A DNA stretch of 64,000 nucleotides from Heliopora coerulea (lineage: Eukaryota; Cnidaria; Anthozoa; Scleralcyonacea; Helioporidae): contig JASJOG010000217.1 in NCBI GenBank assembly GCA_030142905.1, positions 186,001 through 250,000 on the forward strand, in the 5' to 3' direction. A model generated the notes under the pieces. The model did no database searches. It saw nothing but the letters and a program-made list of their open reading frames with translations, and had not been told where the DNA came from. Made by a program: the position numbers and the translations under genes. Every line of letters starts with the position of its first letter. Within the stretch, counting starts at the first letter, position 1. This document shows, in pieces, positions 1 through 12,460 of the stretch.

Positions 1-285
1 TACAGGGCACACATATGGGTATAGTTAAGACAAATTAGGAGTTACTTATCATTAATTATAAAATGAACACTGTCGGGATCGTGGTTGATTGTAGCATAGC
101 TAGAGGCATGATATGCAAGCTTGCAAGAAGGTAAAGGAAATTGAATTTGTAACGTAGTTAATTAGGACGCGGTTAATTAAGTATAAAAGAACATGTGACA
201 GAACCAGATATTATTACACTAGATATGTTTGTAACAATCACAAGTAGAAAATAAAGACTGAAAATCGATAGATACAGTCCCCAGT
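1..285 (+). other. Unassigned A+T-rich leader, possibly LTR-derived
   Basis: No coding region is supported here. A TATA-like stretch (tataaaag, about 182-189) is followed some 65 bp later by an AATAAA-like signal (about 249-254), the order seen in a retrotransposon LTR. I see no matching copy elsewhere in the window and no clear TG...CA ends, so this is only a suggestion. It directly precedes the Ty3/gypsy pol remnant. Confidence 0.2.
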
Positions 286-2357
286 GTGTTGAACCAGAAT
301 CTGCAAGGTTTTCTAGACTGTTTGTGGGGAACCTTTGCAAAACCCATACTCCAGTACTTCAATGCCAAAGAAGAGGTCGTGGTTCAGTGTGATGCCTCGC
401 AGTTTGGACTCAGAGCAGCATTGTTACAGAATGGGCAGCCCGTCGCCTATGCCTCCAGAGCCCTCGCCCCAGCCAACACTGAGAAAGAACTCTGGATTGG
501 CGTTCATGACATATTCAATGTCACACCGCACAGGAAAACAGCGGGCTCAAAAATACGTTGAGAGAACATTCAGGTAGTGCTTTTGAAAAACAGTTGCTTT
601 TGTAACACTCAGTTTTAAAGACTCTTTTGCGATTATAAAGTTCAAGCATGGAAAATAAAATCATCCCAAACTTGTTTCTGGAGTTACTTCTTCTGATATT
701 GTCTCGAGTTCTAACAAAAGATCGAAGGCATTTTGCAGTGGGTCGTCGACAACCGTAAAAACGACACTCAAATCATGAACGAACTCCTTGCAATTGTTTT
801 TGCATGCAAGAGGTTTGACACCTATCTCTACAGGCTGGAGGGAATCAAAGTAGAAAGGGATCATAAGCCCTTAGAGTCCATCTTCCTGAAACCCCTTCAA
901 GCCACTCCACATTGTGTCTCCAGAGGTACAGTCTGACAATTCAGTTCAAGAAGGGCCAACACATATACCTGGCAGACATTCTTAGCCGAGCGCCCTTACT
1001 GGAAGTCAGCAGTTGTGAGTTTGACCACAAGGAGTTCCTACCAGTCAGTAGTGAGCAATGGCAACAACTCAAACACACATCTGCAGATAATCCCATCCTA
1101 CAAGAGCTGCGTTTGACTATCCAACATGGTTGGCCTGAGATCAAAACAGCTGTCTCTTGATGCTTGATACCGTATTACAACTCACGGGATGAGCTGACAG
1201 TGCAAGATGATGTTGTATTCAAAGGCCACCAGCTAGTGGTGTCTTTGACAGTGAATGATGGAGGCCGTCCATGCTTCACACATTTGCACAGATGGATGCA
1301 TCCAACAAGCGTGGGAAAGCCCGTATTGGCCGTGCATGTTGACAGAATTGAAGGCGTACATATCTAAGTGTGATGTGTGCTTGGCACACTGAGAGAGCCA
1401 ATGCAAAGAACCACTAATGCAGCATGAGCTGGAAGCAAGCCTGTGGTCCAAGGTGGGTGTCAATCTCTGTGAATTCAATGGGCACACTCTTCTTGTCATG
1501 TCCGACTACTACAGTAACCACATTGAGGTGTCACACATGACCTCAACGACTTTGCAAAAACATCAAGACTATGAAAGAAGTGTTTGCACCCAATGGCATT
1601 CCAAGTGTCATAGTGTCTGACAATGGTCCTCAGTTCGCATCAGCAGAATTCTCTGTTTTTGCAACGATGTGGCACTTTGACCACAAGACATCATCCCCAC
1701 ATCACCACCAGTCAAATGGGAAAGCGGAGAATGCAATCAAAACAGTAAAGCACCTCTTTTCAGTAAATGCAAGGAATCAGGCCAGTCAGAGTTTCTAGCT
1801 CTTCTGGATTGGGACAAGCCCTGCACAGCACCTCATGGGAAGAAGGTGCAAAACCCTTCTTGCAATAGTGGGCACTTTGCTTCAGCCACGACATGACATC
1901 GAGCAGGAAACATGCACACTGGTTGGGATGAAACAGCACCAGAGGCACCACTACGACAAGCACACCAAGCCACTCAAGCCAATTGCAACCGAAGAAACGG
2001 TGCGCATGAAGCTACCAGGTCAAAAGAAATGGAAGGCTGGAACCTGTACTGAGAGTGGATGACTGAAGCTACATGGTAAAAGTGGGAGATGTTGAGTACT
2101 GCAGGAACCAAAGGCAACTCATTGCAAGCCAAGGAGATCATCTTCCCAAGGTACCAGAACCCACTGAACTGACTCCACCTCAAGTGGATCGCAATGCACC
2201 ACCCGGAGCTCATCCACAGGAGGATGCAGGTGTCACATCGCCATCCACAGAAAGTCCTCATCACTTGGGACGTATACACAACACTTCAGAATGGCACAAA
2301 GACTACGCCATAAAACCATTCCGAAACAATGCAGACAGTGGACTTCCTTATTTTTAA
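286..2357 (+). pseudogene. Ty3/gypsy retrotransposon pol remnant (RNase H and integrase)
   Basis: Broken pol of a Ty3/gypsy LTR retrotransposon, read in several frames. The first piece (286-561) ends the RT and opens RNase H, with VVQCDASQFGLRAALLQNG and AYASRAL. A filler of about 200 bp follows. RNase H resumes at 733-936 (LLAIVFACKRFDTYLY, DHKPL) and then the linker with DILSRAP (912-1160). The integrase core is visible at 1571-1798: VIVSDNGPQFAS carries the second catalytic Asp and HHQSNGKAENAIK the catalytic Glu. The tail to about 2357 is degraded. At least six stops or frame changes are present and no gag or protease is seen, so the copy is 5'-truncated and inactive. Confidence 0.88.
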
Positions 2358-2462
2358 ATATTGTATATAGTGTGGAACTTTACCACAACCGAAAGTGCAC
2401 ATTTCACCGGAGGACATTCTGTGTTTTTTGATTTTGTTTGTTTTGTTTTAAAAAAGGAAAGA

Positions 2463-2649
2463 TGTGACGATATTAGCAGTGCGTGACCTTAGGTCGTAAA
2501 ACCAGACTAGTTGACCTATCCAACTCAATAGATGTAATTTGAGACGTCAGTTATATCATACACAGTTGCTAGGTTTGAAAGAAAGGAACACCAAACGAAT
2601 CGCAACGAAACCACACAATTCGTGTCTTTTCTTCAACCTTATCGTTACA
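2463..2649 (+). repeat. Probable 3' LTR of the Ty3/gypsy element
   Basis: A 187-bp segment starts TGTGACGA and ends TTACA, as LTRs do. It directly follows a purine-rich tract (aaaaaaggaaaga, 2450-2462) that fits a polypurine tract, and it lies downstream of the integrase remnant on the same strand. The 5' LTR is not in the window, so the pair cannot be compared. Confidence 0.6.
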
Positions 2650-2737
2650 CTGCACTATCACAAAATGAACATCAATTGGCATCCACTGTCTTGAGGCTGC
2701 TCTTACACCACCGCTTACAAGGAAACCTCAAATATCT

Positions 2738-2953
2738 GTGGCCCAAGAGCATTGTTTGAACATACAGCAACAACAGCATGAAATGGAGATGGAGCTCTTA
2801 CATATAAAAAAGAACAATTTGTTAACAGAACACAAAAAGAAAATGGAAGTGCTAGACGCAGAATTTGAGTACTGGAATGCAATGAGGAAGACCATAAAAA
2901 CCACACAGGAAGAACAACCGAGACCAAACACATGTGCTAGGAAGCATAACTAA
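2738..2953 (+). pseudogene. C-terminal fragment of a Harbinger-associated Myb-like protein
   Basis: A 71-residue reading frame rich in Gln, Glu and Lys, with a coiled-coil-like stretch (EMEMELLHIKKNNLL) and the segment LDAEFEYWNAMRK. PIF/Harbinger elements encode a Myb/SANT-like protein beside the transposase, and many end in such a helical tail. The Harbinger transposase remnant lies about 550 bp away on the opposite strand, which fits the usual two-gene layout. No Myb domain is present here, so the assignment rests on context and composition. Confidence 0.35.
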
Positions 2954-3038
2954 TAAAATTATTAAATCACCACCATGTGTATCATTACGAACAAAAACAA
3001 ATACATGTGTTTGTTAAGTAATATTTCAAGTTGAGTTG

Positions 3039-3144
3039 GTGTTTTTCTTCCGATTTATTGATACCGAGAAATGAGTTGAAAAACGAGGCAAAGCCGAGAT
3101 TTTTTAACGAGTTTTGAGGTATCTAGAAATCGAAGGAAGAACAC
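3039..3144. repeat. 106-bp imperfect inverted repeat
   Basis: The left arm (3039-3065, gtgtttttcttccgattt...) pairs with the right arm (3117-3144, ...aaatcgaaggaagaacac). A second, smaller hairpin (aacgaggc-aaa-gccgag) lies between them. A third partial copy of the arm (cttcctccgatttctaaatac) lies near 3231-3253. It could be a small fold-back element or the subterminal region of the neighbouring Harbinger element. Confidence 0.6.
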
Positions 3145-3483
3145 TAAACAAGTGTTTGAAATTACTTCTCAAATGAACCAGTATTTTAGTTAGGTGAAAA
3201 TCCAGCCGAAAGTTGGAAAATTCAGCTGTAATCTTCCTCCGATTTCTAAATACTGATTAATTATGTATTTCTTTGTTTTTTTTCTTCATGAATTATTAAA
3301 GAGTTTGAGAATGGATAATCTATCCATTACAACTGGAGTATAAAAATATAATATTTATATAAATATATGAAAAAAAGTTATGTATTGTGTTCTTAAGTGA
3401 AATCATTAATTATTATACAATAGCTTATGTGAAATGTTGTCTTCATTATCCGGAATATAACGTGGTTCATCTATTGGATCATG

Positions 3484-4435
3484 TCAGCTTCTTATGAAAT
3501 TGTATAAAATTGCTGTAGCTACAATTATAGCGAGTGTGGTTTCAAGTTTTGTATTAAGAGTCGTAGATAAACATAGAAATAACCTTTTCCATGTCCCAAA
3601 CATTCTCTCGACAGTATTTCTTGTTCGTATTTCAACCACATATCTGCACTGTGGTCGTGTCTGCAGATCTGCCACCGGTGTCATGAGATATTCCCGACAA
3701 GGGTAACCACTGTCACCAAGTAACATTCCAGGGATATCACCACATTTGAACTGTGCACACAAGCGACTTTTGTCAAAAATTCTTGCATTGTGGACACTAC
3801 CCAGCCAATGTGCCACAATATTTAGAATTTCTAAATTTGGTCCACCAACTGCTTGCACATTTATTGAAAACTATCCTTTTCGATTTTTATAAAGTTCTGC
3901 ATTCTCACCCCCTGGGCATTGTATTTTAATATGCATACAGTAAATTGCACCGACCACATTTGGAAACCTGCCAATTCTCCAGAAATCAAGTTTCATTTGA
4001 TGTAGCATATCATTTGCAGGAAAATTAATATAATGTTTCTTTAAGCAGCCAATTACCCCAGATACACATTTTATAATTCTACTTGCTGATGGCTGCACAA
4101 TGTCACAAGTCTCCTCATGCTAACTGGAATGTACCAGTGGCATAAAACCGGAGTGTTAACAATTGAATATCAGCAAGAATGGCTTTTCCCCAATCATTAT
4201 GTGCACAAATATCTGGTCTGATTATAGCCAGTAGCTCATGAAATGCAGCCTTCATTAACCTGTATCGGCTCCAAAAGTGTTCCTCGTCATATTGCTCATA
4301 ATCAAAATTATACGCCTTTCTGTACTGAACGGGAATATTATCCACTGATGTAAGCCTGTTTAGCCACCAATCCACCATGTTTGTATTACTAAGTACAGTT
4401 GAGTGTAGGTCAAGGGAGGTATATCTTTCGCTCAC
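3484..4435 (-). pseudogene. PIF/Harbinger (HARBI1-like) transposase, broken
   Basis: DDE_Tnp_4-type transposase read leftward in three frames: N-terminal part 4435-4115, middle 4098-3871, C-terminal 3858-3484. The N-terminal segment shows the helical pre-domain typical of HARBI1 (FRDE-like region, LRFYATGTFQ). The middle shows FPNVVGAIYCMHIKI, where the family has GAIDCTHI, so the first catalytic Asp is Tyr. The C-terminal segment has LLGDSGYPCREYLMTP (second Asp) and NTVERMFGTWK (Glu). Two frame breaks and the D-to-Y change make it inactive. Terminal inverted repeats were not identified. Confidence 0.85.
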
Positions 4436-4439
4436 ACTT

Positions 4440-7070
4440 CACTCCAAATTTGAGCTTCCCTTGAGGGTGAGTGCTGTTTTTGAATAGGTGGAGTGTGACG
4501 AGGGACTCAATGAGTAGTGAGTTGCATTTATGGAGGATGAGTACCCACTCCGAGTTTGAGTGAGTGAGCTTTTAGAATACAGGTGTATGTTTCTATATAC
4601 AAGGGATGGACAAAAAAAAAAGTGGCCATCTGCAAAAATATAGTAAATTTGGTATAACTGTCACAGGAAGAACAGAAATTAACGAAAACCGAATATTTTT
4701 TGAATGCCTTCTTGGAGATCTGTTTAAAAAGCTTTTGACATACTAATTTTAAGTGCTGGCTTTGAACACACATCAATTCTTCATACTTTCTATGATGATG
4801 TATATATAAACATATCAATGGATTTTGGTCACTCAAAAATGCCGTGTTCAAGCTCAAGGACTGGTATGTTGTTGACCAAACCATACTTAGGTACCGTATT
4901 GAAGCAAATCAATTTGGTCTTGTTCTTTACATTATTTGAACACCAAAGCCAGTAAATGATTTAAGACTGGCAAAGGAAATGGCTTTCTTGGTACCTGCGG
5001 CTGGTTTCGCTTTTGAGGGCCACCTCATTAACTGGACAATTTATGGCTTGAAACAGCAGTTCTCAAAGTTAGCTCCTTGGACTATGAATTTGCCAACGGT
5101 TTGCATTTTGCAGCAATGCTTTGTCTTGGTTCTTTCTGATTTGTGAGCACAAGACATAAGGGAACTTGCTTGCTGTCAGGACATTTGTTAAGCGACTAAG
5201 TGTATCAAAACGACATTCTTTGCTTAAGTTGAATAGGTGCTCATTTGTATAAATCTTGGGATTTTTTATCTTCTGGTAAGCACTTACCTGAGCTACACAT
5301 TCACAGGTACATCTGAATCGAGTAGCTTTGAAATACAAGTTCTGCGAACAGAATTGTTTTGAGCAGCTTTCAAGAGTAGCTTCCCTACTTCATTCTCCCT
5401 GAGGGAGACTTCTTGAACCAAACATTATCGCCTGGATCTTGCTGGTGTTTGTTGGTAAAGTAGAATGAAGGTTCTGGTTCATTCATCTCTGTAGGACGAT
5501 TACTTTTGAACATTTTTTAGTATTTAACCGGACAGCATTCATGGTCAATTGTTTGAGAAGTGAGATAACACACTCATCATCCAGAAGAGTTGTCCAGGCC
5601 ATAACAGTCTTTGGATGCTTTCTCCACTTTCCACACAAAAATTTCATTGCCTCAATCAGGATTTTTTTTCCCTATGAAATGTCACCCCACTGAAGACATT
5701 AGGATTTATTTTTGGCTCGAAACAAAAATGCATGGTAAACAGCCACCAAGTAACTCGCTGCTAAGCTACATGTTTTTGGTCACCAAATTATCCTTCGGCA
5801 AAACAGTTGTCCGCTTGAGTCTTTCTCACTTCGAGAGTGATTTGTGCATGATGACCTTTACTGTATTTGACCAGTAAGGCTTTCATCACGATTTTAAAAC
5901 CTCTCAAGAAAGCTTAAAGTTGTCTTTGTGTAAATTTACCGTTGAACTCTTTGTGCACAGGTGCCACTGAATGCTTAGTTGAAAATATGCAAGAGTTGCA
6001 GGTTTGTACACCATTTTTCTTTTACTGTGGAAAAAATACATCTTTTACTTCCCTCTTCTCATTCTTCTTTCAACAAAACTTGCACAAGGTTTGCTTGTCG
6101 TATTTTGTATTTTCAGATTTTTCGTCAGCGATAAAAATGCAGAATTTGTTCATGTTTTCTTTATTTCATAATTCCTTTCATCTTCATCACCTAAGTCTTG
6201 TGCCTCCAAATGAATACTTAGTATAAATCCTTATAGCACATCTTAAAGACATTTGTAACCAACTTTGACATAAAAAATTGATAAATTATATGTTAAGTCG
6301 AAATAATGTCAAAAAAATATTCAGTCATGAGCTGTCTGTAATGCTGATATTCGTTTGATAACCTATGAGAATGCTCCACTTTTACAATGGAAAGTCTACT
6401 CATCTAATAAAAAAGCCTTTCTTGAAGGCAAAATGAGTGAGAAGTCTAATTGGAAAACGATATGAATTACCATAACCCCATAACTAATTCAGGGTATTGA
6501 TCCTACCATTCATTGTAAGGATGAATATCTTACCATTTGTTAAACTGTTGAACGTTATTCTCACTGAACGTTTTGTTTTAATAAAGCAGAATTTAAACTT
6601 TAAATGTAAATATGACTGTAAGCAGTTTACATATAAAATAATTTCCAGTTTGGATTGTTTTTAATTTGTGGCCAAATTCTGTGTGGATTTTTTTTATTGT
6701 ATTCAGTCTTCTAGCTATATTAAGGACGATTGATCTCTTCAACAATTTTGGAAAATTATCAATGTTACTCAGATTCTCAAGAGATATAATCGAAGTGTGG
6801 GTGAGGGTTTGTTGTGTGCAAGTATTTCTAGTAAATATACAGAAAGTCACGAGTGAAATTAAAACCAATTCAATGCCACTATTGTACACTGAAAAACAAA
6901 ACGAAGTTTATGTAGATTTAAAGAAGAGTAAGACACCACCCAGTCCAGCAGACGGGTCAGCCCAGAAACCAGATAATGATAAATAAAATGTGGTAAAATG
7001 TGCCATCAATTGTTGATACCATAAAAGATTAATTAGTTATATCCTTATGTCCATAAGCTAAGAGATACTT
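4440..7070. other. 2.6-kb stretch with no assignable gene
   Basis: Only short frames occur. On the minus strand a discontinuous frame runs through 5338-5069 (contains CECVAQVSAYQKIKNPK) with possible continuations to 5640 and 4528. It may be one decayed open reading frame of an unrecognised transposon. A plus-strand frame at 6666-6986 (106 codons, one hydrophobic N-terminal stretch) has no recognisable domain. The run gatggacaaaaaaaaaa at 4606-4622 resembles an element terminus. Confidence 0.5.
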
Positions 7071-7076
7071 TATTTA

Positions 7077-10000
7077 ACTCTTAACTTGGATACCATTAAA
7101 CAAAACATATTTGTAGTCATCAAATTTGATATTCTTCTTTATAACACCTTTTTTCATATCTGCTGTATGTCTTATATGAGTACATCTTGCTTCTTAGTCC
7201 CACAAATTCAGTTATACAGTTTTGACCCTCCTCACATTTGAATTTACTGATGACTTTCTTATAATCTGTGAAATAGTAAGGACTATGTTTTGTCATCAAA
7301 CACATGTATGTGCTTGTGGAACTATTTGTATATGTTTTTATGCTCCACTTTATAGCATAGAGAAGCTGACATTTATAGTTTTTCATATAATAATAGTGGA
7401 AGCTGTACATCAAAGTTTTGGATATATCTAATATAGACATTCCAACATAATAGGGTCGATCTAGCTTAACCACTGGCTTCTTAACATGCACTACAACCAA
7501 ATCTTTGTTGAATATCTTACAGGACACAAAAGTTGGTTTAGATGCGAGCTTGACTAATTTTTTCTCACCACTTACTAGTTTAACTTAGTGATGCTTTCTG
7601 ATATTCTCTATAGTTTTTCTGAAAACATTTTTCTCAAATGTATTTTTCACTACTGCTCTCAATATATGGCTTCATCCAGCACGATTGGTCAAACGCTCCG
7701 ATGATAAATTTTCTTCTTCTGGTTAAATTCAAGCACTATATATTTTTGTTATCTTTGAGCCAAGGTCTTGGTACAACTTTAGGTTTCTATAATGGAGGAC
7801 ATAATTTCTTATCCATTAAAGTTGGCACTAATTTGGATACTTGTCCTATGCTAATATTATATTTGTTTTTAATCTTTTCTTGATATGGTGAAAGCATCTT
7901 GTTTATTTTTATCTTCTCAGGTGCTAACAGATAGCTGTTGTGACTGTGGTGTTGCTCTTTGGGGTATTCTAAGTCATCATCCTTCTTTGGTGAACCACTT
8001 GAAACTGCTGATAGGGAGTGGTTGTGACCTTGTCCATCCATGTAAATTATTCACATCTAAATACATGATGAAACTTTCTGGTTCATTTTTAGTATAGTTT
8101 GGAAGGTTTTTGTTATTTGCTTTAGAATATCTGTGTGTGATACATGGGGTGTTCCCTCTCATGCCCTTCTCTATGAATTGATACATATTCACATCAGTAA
8201 TTAGCTCCAATTCCCGTTTTGTTATTTTTAGGAGAGCATCAAATGATAAGCCTGCAGCTGATAAGTAATGTTATGGACCTAATTTGTAATTTGTCATACA
8301 GGTGCTTCTAAAGGTCTCAAAGACATCAGCCAGTAGGAGAACATCTGACTTCAGGTATAAATTATGATAATCTCCTGTTTCACATACTTTTGTGGCATGT
8401 ATGTAGTCATTGTCTGAAATGTTTCTATTGTTTAGTATGCTATAGAACTCCTCCTTTGGAGGAAGAGCATTTTCTTCAAATTTGTTGAAGCCATCCATGT
8501 AATCATGGGCATAGACACCTTTTTCTCATAAGTTGGAATTTCTCTCCTTGGAACTCCTCTGATGTGTATTTAAAATCTACGTCCACTAAATTGTTCTCAA
8601 GAGATTATCCAAGGAAGCCATGAACTGTTGGCCGTCTATGAAGACTATGTTCTTCTCCATATTGTTTGGTATAGCATTAATTTGTAATTCATATTGTTTC
8701 CCAGTTTTTGGATCGATATCTTTGTTATTTTTGGTTATATTACCCAACTCATCCATAATAACTCCTCAAATTGTGGAATACTAGTGTGTATTTAGATTCA
8801 CACCAACTCTGGGCTGAACCTACATGCTCACCAGTTATTTTGGAGTACATTGTTTTCTTAAGAAAATACAAAATAAAACAAATTCCGAAAATAGACATCT
8901 TGTGTTCTTGATATTCAAGTTAAAAAACAAGAGTGTCTGTACACTCTTGTTTTTTAACTTGAATATCAAGAACACAAGATGTCTATTTTCGGAATTTGTT
9001 TTATTTTGTATTTTCTTAAGTTGTCTGCTTGCCGTGGTTTTTGTTTTCTTAACACATTCTAATTTTTATACAACTGCTTACTGCACTTGTTGCAATTAGT
9101 TGACTCCTTAAAATGCTTCAAACCTTTATCACACACCTTTTGTGGATTGAAATCGTCTGGGTGTTTATTTAAGCATTTTTTATGTAGTTCATCTCCCTGT
9201 CTACAACTTTTGTCTTCTTTAATAGATTATTACAGATGAAGCAGTTCTTTGACTCACCAAATTTTCTCTTGCCATCTTTTGGTGCTTTATTAAAACTCTG
9301 TTGCAGTATTTTACTTCATTCAGCATATCCAAAAAAAAGACACTAGTTGAGTTCTAACTTCAGTACTGTTGTATTGGTTTTGAATATTTATCATTACAGC
9401 TGTAAACCAACTTATATCCATAAATGCAACATTCATGTGTATGAGGAATCATTATTTTTATTATATTTATCACATTTTGGTGTTATGGACTCCAAAGTTG
9501 CATATGAAAGTTCTCGAATGTCATTTTGAACTCTTTTCTGGCATCTACATGCATACAGGTTTGTATTTTTTTAGAATTTCATTACATGAGAAACATTGAA
9601 GGCGGCTCACACAAAAGTGCTTTTGTTCCTTATGTTTTGTTTTGTTATACATGAATCTGTTAACCACCTCATCATCCTTATTATTCTTGGTTATCAATAG
9701 TAGGTTTAATACATTTTTTGTTTTTCTCTTTTGAGACATATAGTGGGTATGGTTGCTTACCTTCATACCTGAAAACATTGATGTCAATATTATTTTGAAT
9801 CTTCACCTTGTTGTATTGTTTTTCTGTTGTTGGAAACTCAACTCCATCATAATTAAGTTGTTTGATGAAATCTTTGTTGGCTTTTTTAATTCTCTGTGGG
9901 TCTTTAGTTGGTGGGCTTAAATATCTCATATGACACCATCTGAAGCATTCATTGTCATTGTTTTTAATGTTAATCAATCTTTTCAAATAGTTTTGGAGCT

Positions 10001-10560
10001 CTTTGGGTAATTCAAAGGTTGATACTGTACAATATTCAGATAGTGTTTGATTAGTGATTTGAATTGCCATCTACTGCCCTCACTTAGCCAAACTGATAGT
10101 TTATACATTAGGTCATTAATAAAATGCAACCTTAAATCGATATCTGTAGACATTGTTATTGTGACTGCATTAGTTGTGAAGTATGGTGTCCTTTCTACTA
10201 AACCATCTTGTGTCTTATTAGTTAGAAAAACTCTAATGGTTTCAGAGATTTTAACACCCTTCAACTTCTTCATATCTCCGGTGATCTGTAGTTGTTCTAA
10301 CAAGCTATCACCAACTATTTTTATCTCACATTCACTCAATCTGTAGCATTATCAGAATTTTTTACCATACTCCTCTGACTCTTTATTGATTTTGAGTTGA
10401 CTGATAATCTCATTTGTAGATAAACTCTTTCTAGGTTTTTTAGACCAATCTTTAAAAATAAGGTTGCCTTTATTGGGTTCAATTGTTTAACCATTTTTTT
10501 GATTTGACAGTCTCTCTTGTTGATTTCAGCTTCCTTTGCCTATAACATTTTAATAAGTTC
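7077..10560 (-). pseudogene. Polinton-type family B DNA polymerase of Polinton-3
   Basis: Protein-primed-type PolB read leftward in many frames. The N-terminal part (10339-9681) has the family's SEGSRWQFKSLIKHYLNI and LSPPTKDPQRIKKAN regions. A Cys-rich patch lies near 9.2 kb (CFICNNLLKK). Next are the Exo II neighbourhood (KGVYAHDYMDGFNKF, about 8.5 kb), the Exo III-like DYHNLYLKSDVLLLADVF (8498-8271), and motif A as YLDVNNLHGW (8210-7977). The C-terminal part is 7527-7120 (SILDISKTLMY, VGLRSKMYSY). The catalytic DTDS of motif C is not visible where expected, around 7.36 kb. A 164-bp hairpin (8857-9020) interrupts the exonuclease region. It resembles the widespread invertebrate Polinton PolB more than the other two PolB copies here do. 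Confidence 0.85.
8857..9020. repeat. 164-bp near-perfect hairpin (80-bp arms, 4-bp loop)
   Basis: Left arm 8857-8936, starting cttaagaaaatacaaa, is mirrored by right arm 8941-9020, ending tttgtattttcttaag, around the loop ctgt. I see no mismatch in the arms by eye. It lies inside the decayed PolB of Polinton-3 and matches nothing coding. It could be a fold-back MITE or a templated-repair inverted duplication. Confidence 0.9.
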
Positions 10561-11131
10561 ATCTTTCTTCTATATATTACAATATATTTTATTCACACTC
10601 CTATATACCTTTTTTATGAAGAATGGTGCAAATAAAAACTCACCCCCAGGTTAGGAGCCCAATATCACACTCTCCATCAAAAATTCATCGCAATAAAAAT
10701 CGGCACCACGAAATCACACAAACTATACCAAATATTTTTTTATTTACCAGCACCAGATACCCCACCAAAGATAAAAAGTGTTTGTGTCAAAATATATCAC
10801 ATCAATTTAGCATAATATGGTTCCTATCTAATCAAATTCAAGGAACAATTTATTCACATATTCTTTCTTTTACAAATTTGTTCATTGAATCTAGATTTTG
10901 TTTTCAGTCTCATCCCTTTTATTATTGAATCAATAACATACCTACCTTGTTCATCTTTCATCTCGGCCTCATGTTTCCTACTTTTTGTTTTTTACACAAA
11001 GAGTTGCATCTTTTATTTAATAACTTATTACCATACTTAAAGTATTCTTTAATATATTCATTTTCTATCAGTTTTATTACTGGTTATGGTCTTTGTATTT
11101 AAATACTTGGCACTTCTTACAACTGTTATGC
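10561..11131. other. Spacer between PolB-3 and the GIY-YIG segment
   Basis: No continuous frame is present. On the minus strand near 10.78 kb a short frame reads FGGVSGAGK followed by a stop, which resembles a P-loop but lacks every other ATPase motif. Nothing here can be assigned. The stretch should hold the C-terminus of the GIY-YIG protein and the start of PolB, or a boundary between two elements. Confidence 0.4.
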
Positions 11132-12454
11132 CTATTTAGTCTCATGTAATTCTTCACATGTACTGCCTATGTAAAACATTTCATTATCGAATGTAATCTC
11201 ATATATTTTGCCGTTTTTGAATAAAGAATTGTGTTTAGCATTGATTAATTCTAAATTTGGTAATTTTAGAAGCACGTTTTCATCTAAATTAATATATTCA
11301 AACTTTGTTGTTCTACTCAATCCTGTATAAAGCTGTTATAGTCTGTATTTATTTCCCCTCCTTGATACTTGTAAACAGTTAGACAGAATGATGGAATAAA
11401 TGAGTTTGCAAATTCCCTCTCAGTAAATTTGTCATTATTCACTGTAAAAAATATTTATCACCAACCTTTTTAATTCCTAACTCTGAATTTCATAGTGGCA
11501 ATTATAGGCATCATTTCACATATAGGATATACTTCTTTGTCATTTTTGTATCGGAATTTAACCTTTTTAACAATTGCTCGGTTGTGTTCCTTAATAAATT
11601 GTTCACAACATTCTTTATCAACTATCCTCTGTGTTTTATTTAAGTAACAGATGTATCTATGTGAATTGGTTAATTGTTTGAATATTTCTTTTGTAGTAAC
11701 AAATCGTTTACCATTTTTGGACTTTTTCAATTTGGAAATATACCCCTTTCCAAGAAAGAAGTCTAAAATATGTTTGGTATATATTTCAGTATTTCTAAGG
11801 TTGGACACATCTGTCTTACCAATACACTTGATAAATAATTGTAATGAATCTGTCTTCCTCCTTCAACTGGATTGCATCGATTTGGATCCCCGAAGATTAT
11901 ATGAGTAAATCTGTATTATAATAATTTATACAACAGTGTTACAAATTTATTTAGAACAATACTGAATTCGTCAAAAAGTACCATTTTGTCATAATATTTT
12001 TAGTATTATTCTCATTCCATTTGCAAAAATGATTGTTGAATGTTTTACAAATTTGGTTTATTTTGTCTTCTGTAAAATTATTATCTTACTCATGTTGTCT
12101 TAATCTCAATATATAATGTTCTTTAACATTTTCTCTATTAATCTAAATATTGAGGCCAAAATCGTTCATGTCCAAGTTTCCTTGGTAATTTTTTTCAAAG
12201 TATGTAATTAACTTATCCTCTTCAAGCACTTTGCCAATTTGTTTTGTACTGAATACACCATCAGTATTAACACCCAATAGATGACTGTTTGCCCCATAAC
12301 AAGATTCTATTAAATTGAATACATATAATATAGCCTCTGATACAACAAAACGATTAGTACTACAAGTCTTGCTAAACAATCTCTCTATATTTTGCTCCTT
12401 AATTAAATATAAGTCATTATAGTTATCAATAGTTATGTTAATACCAAAAGTCAA
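11132..12454 (-). pseudogene. C-terminal part of second polymerase fused to SF1 helicase and GIY-YIG nuclease
   Basis: Downstream half of a large replication protein, read leftward. It enters directly behind polymerase motif B, which lies on the far side of Polinton-1. Visible in order are a motif C-like LLGVNTDGVF (about 12.26 kb), the helicase DExx box LFDEFS (about 11.98 kb), helicase motif III as FGDPNRCNPVE (about 11.89 kb), motif V as TVYKYQG (about 11.38 kb), motif VI as SRTTKFEY (from 11320), and a GIY-YIG start, KIYEI with FYIGSTCEEL (about 11.2 kb). The helicase Walker A was not found and may be deleted near 12.0 kb. Several stops and frame changes are present. The order polymerase, UvrD/Pif1-like helicase, GIY-YIG is unusual. 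Confidence 0.75.
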
Positions 12455-12460
12455 AATATT

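Noticed and set aside
4528..5338. Minus-strand frames as a decayed host gene
   Set aside because: Short, low-complexity and interrupted frames with no family signature. Left as unassigned.
6666..6986. 106-codon plus-strand frame as a host exon
   Set aside because: No domain, no clear splice sites and no homologous segment in the window; length alone is not enough.
7120..7527. An intact PolB motif C in Polinton-3
   Set aside because: The neighbourhood (SILDISKTLMY, VGLRSKMYSY) is recognisable, but no DTDS is visible between them in any frame I read.
10740..10800. Minus-strand FGGVSGAGK as a packaging ATPase P-loop of Polinton-3
   Set aside because: A stop follows at once, and neither a Walker B nor any other ATPase segment is present nearby.
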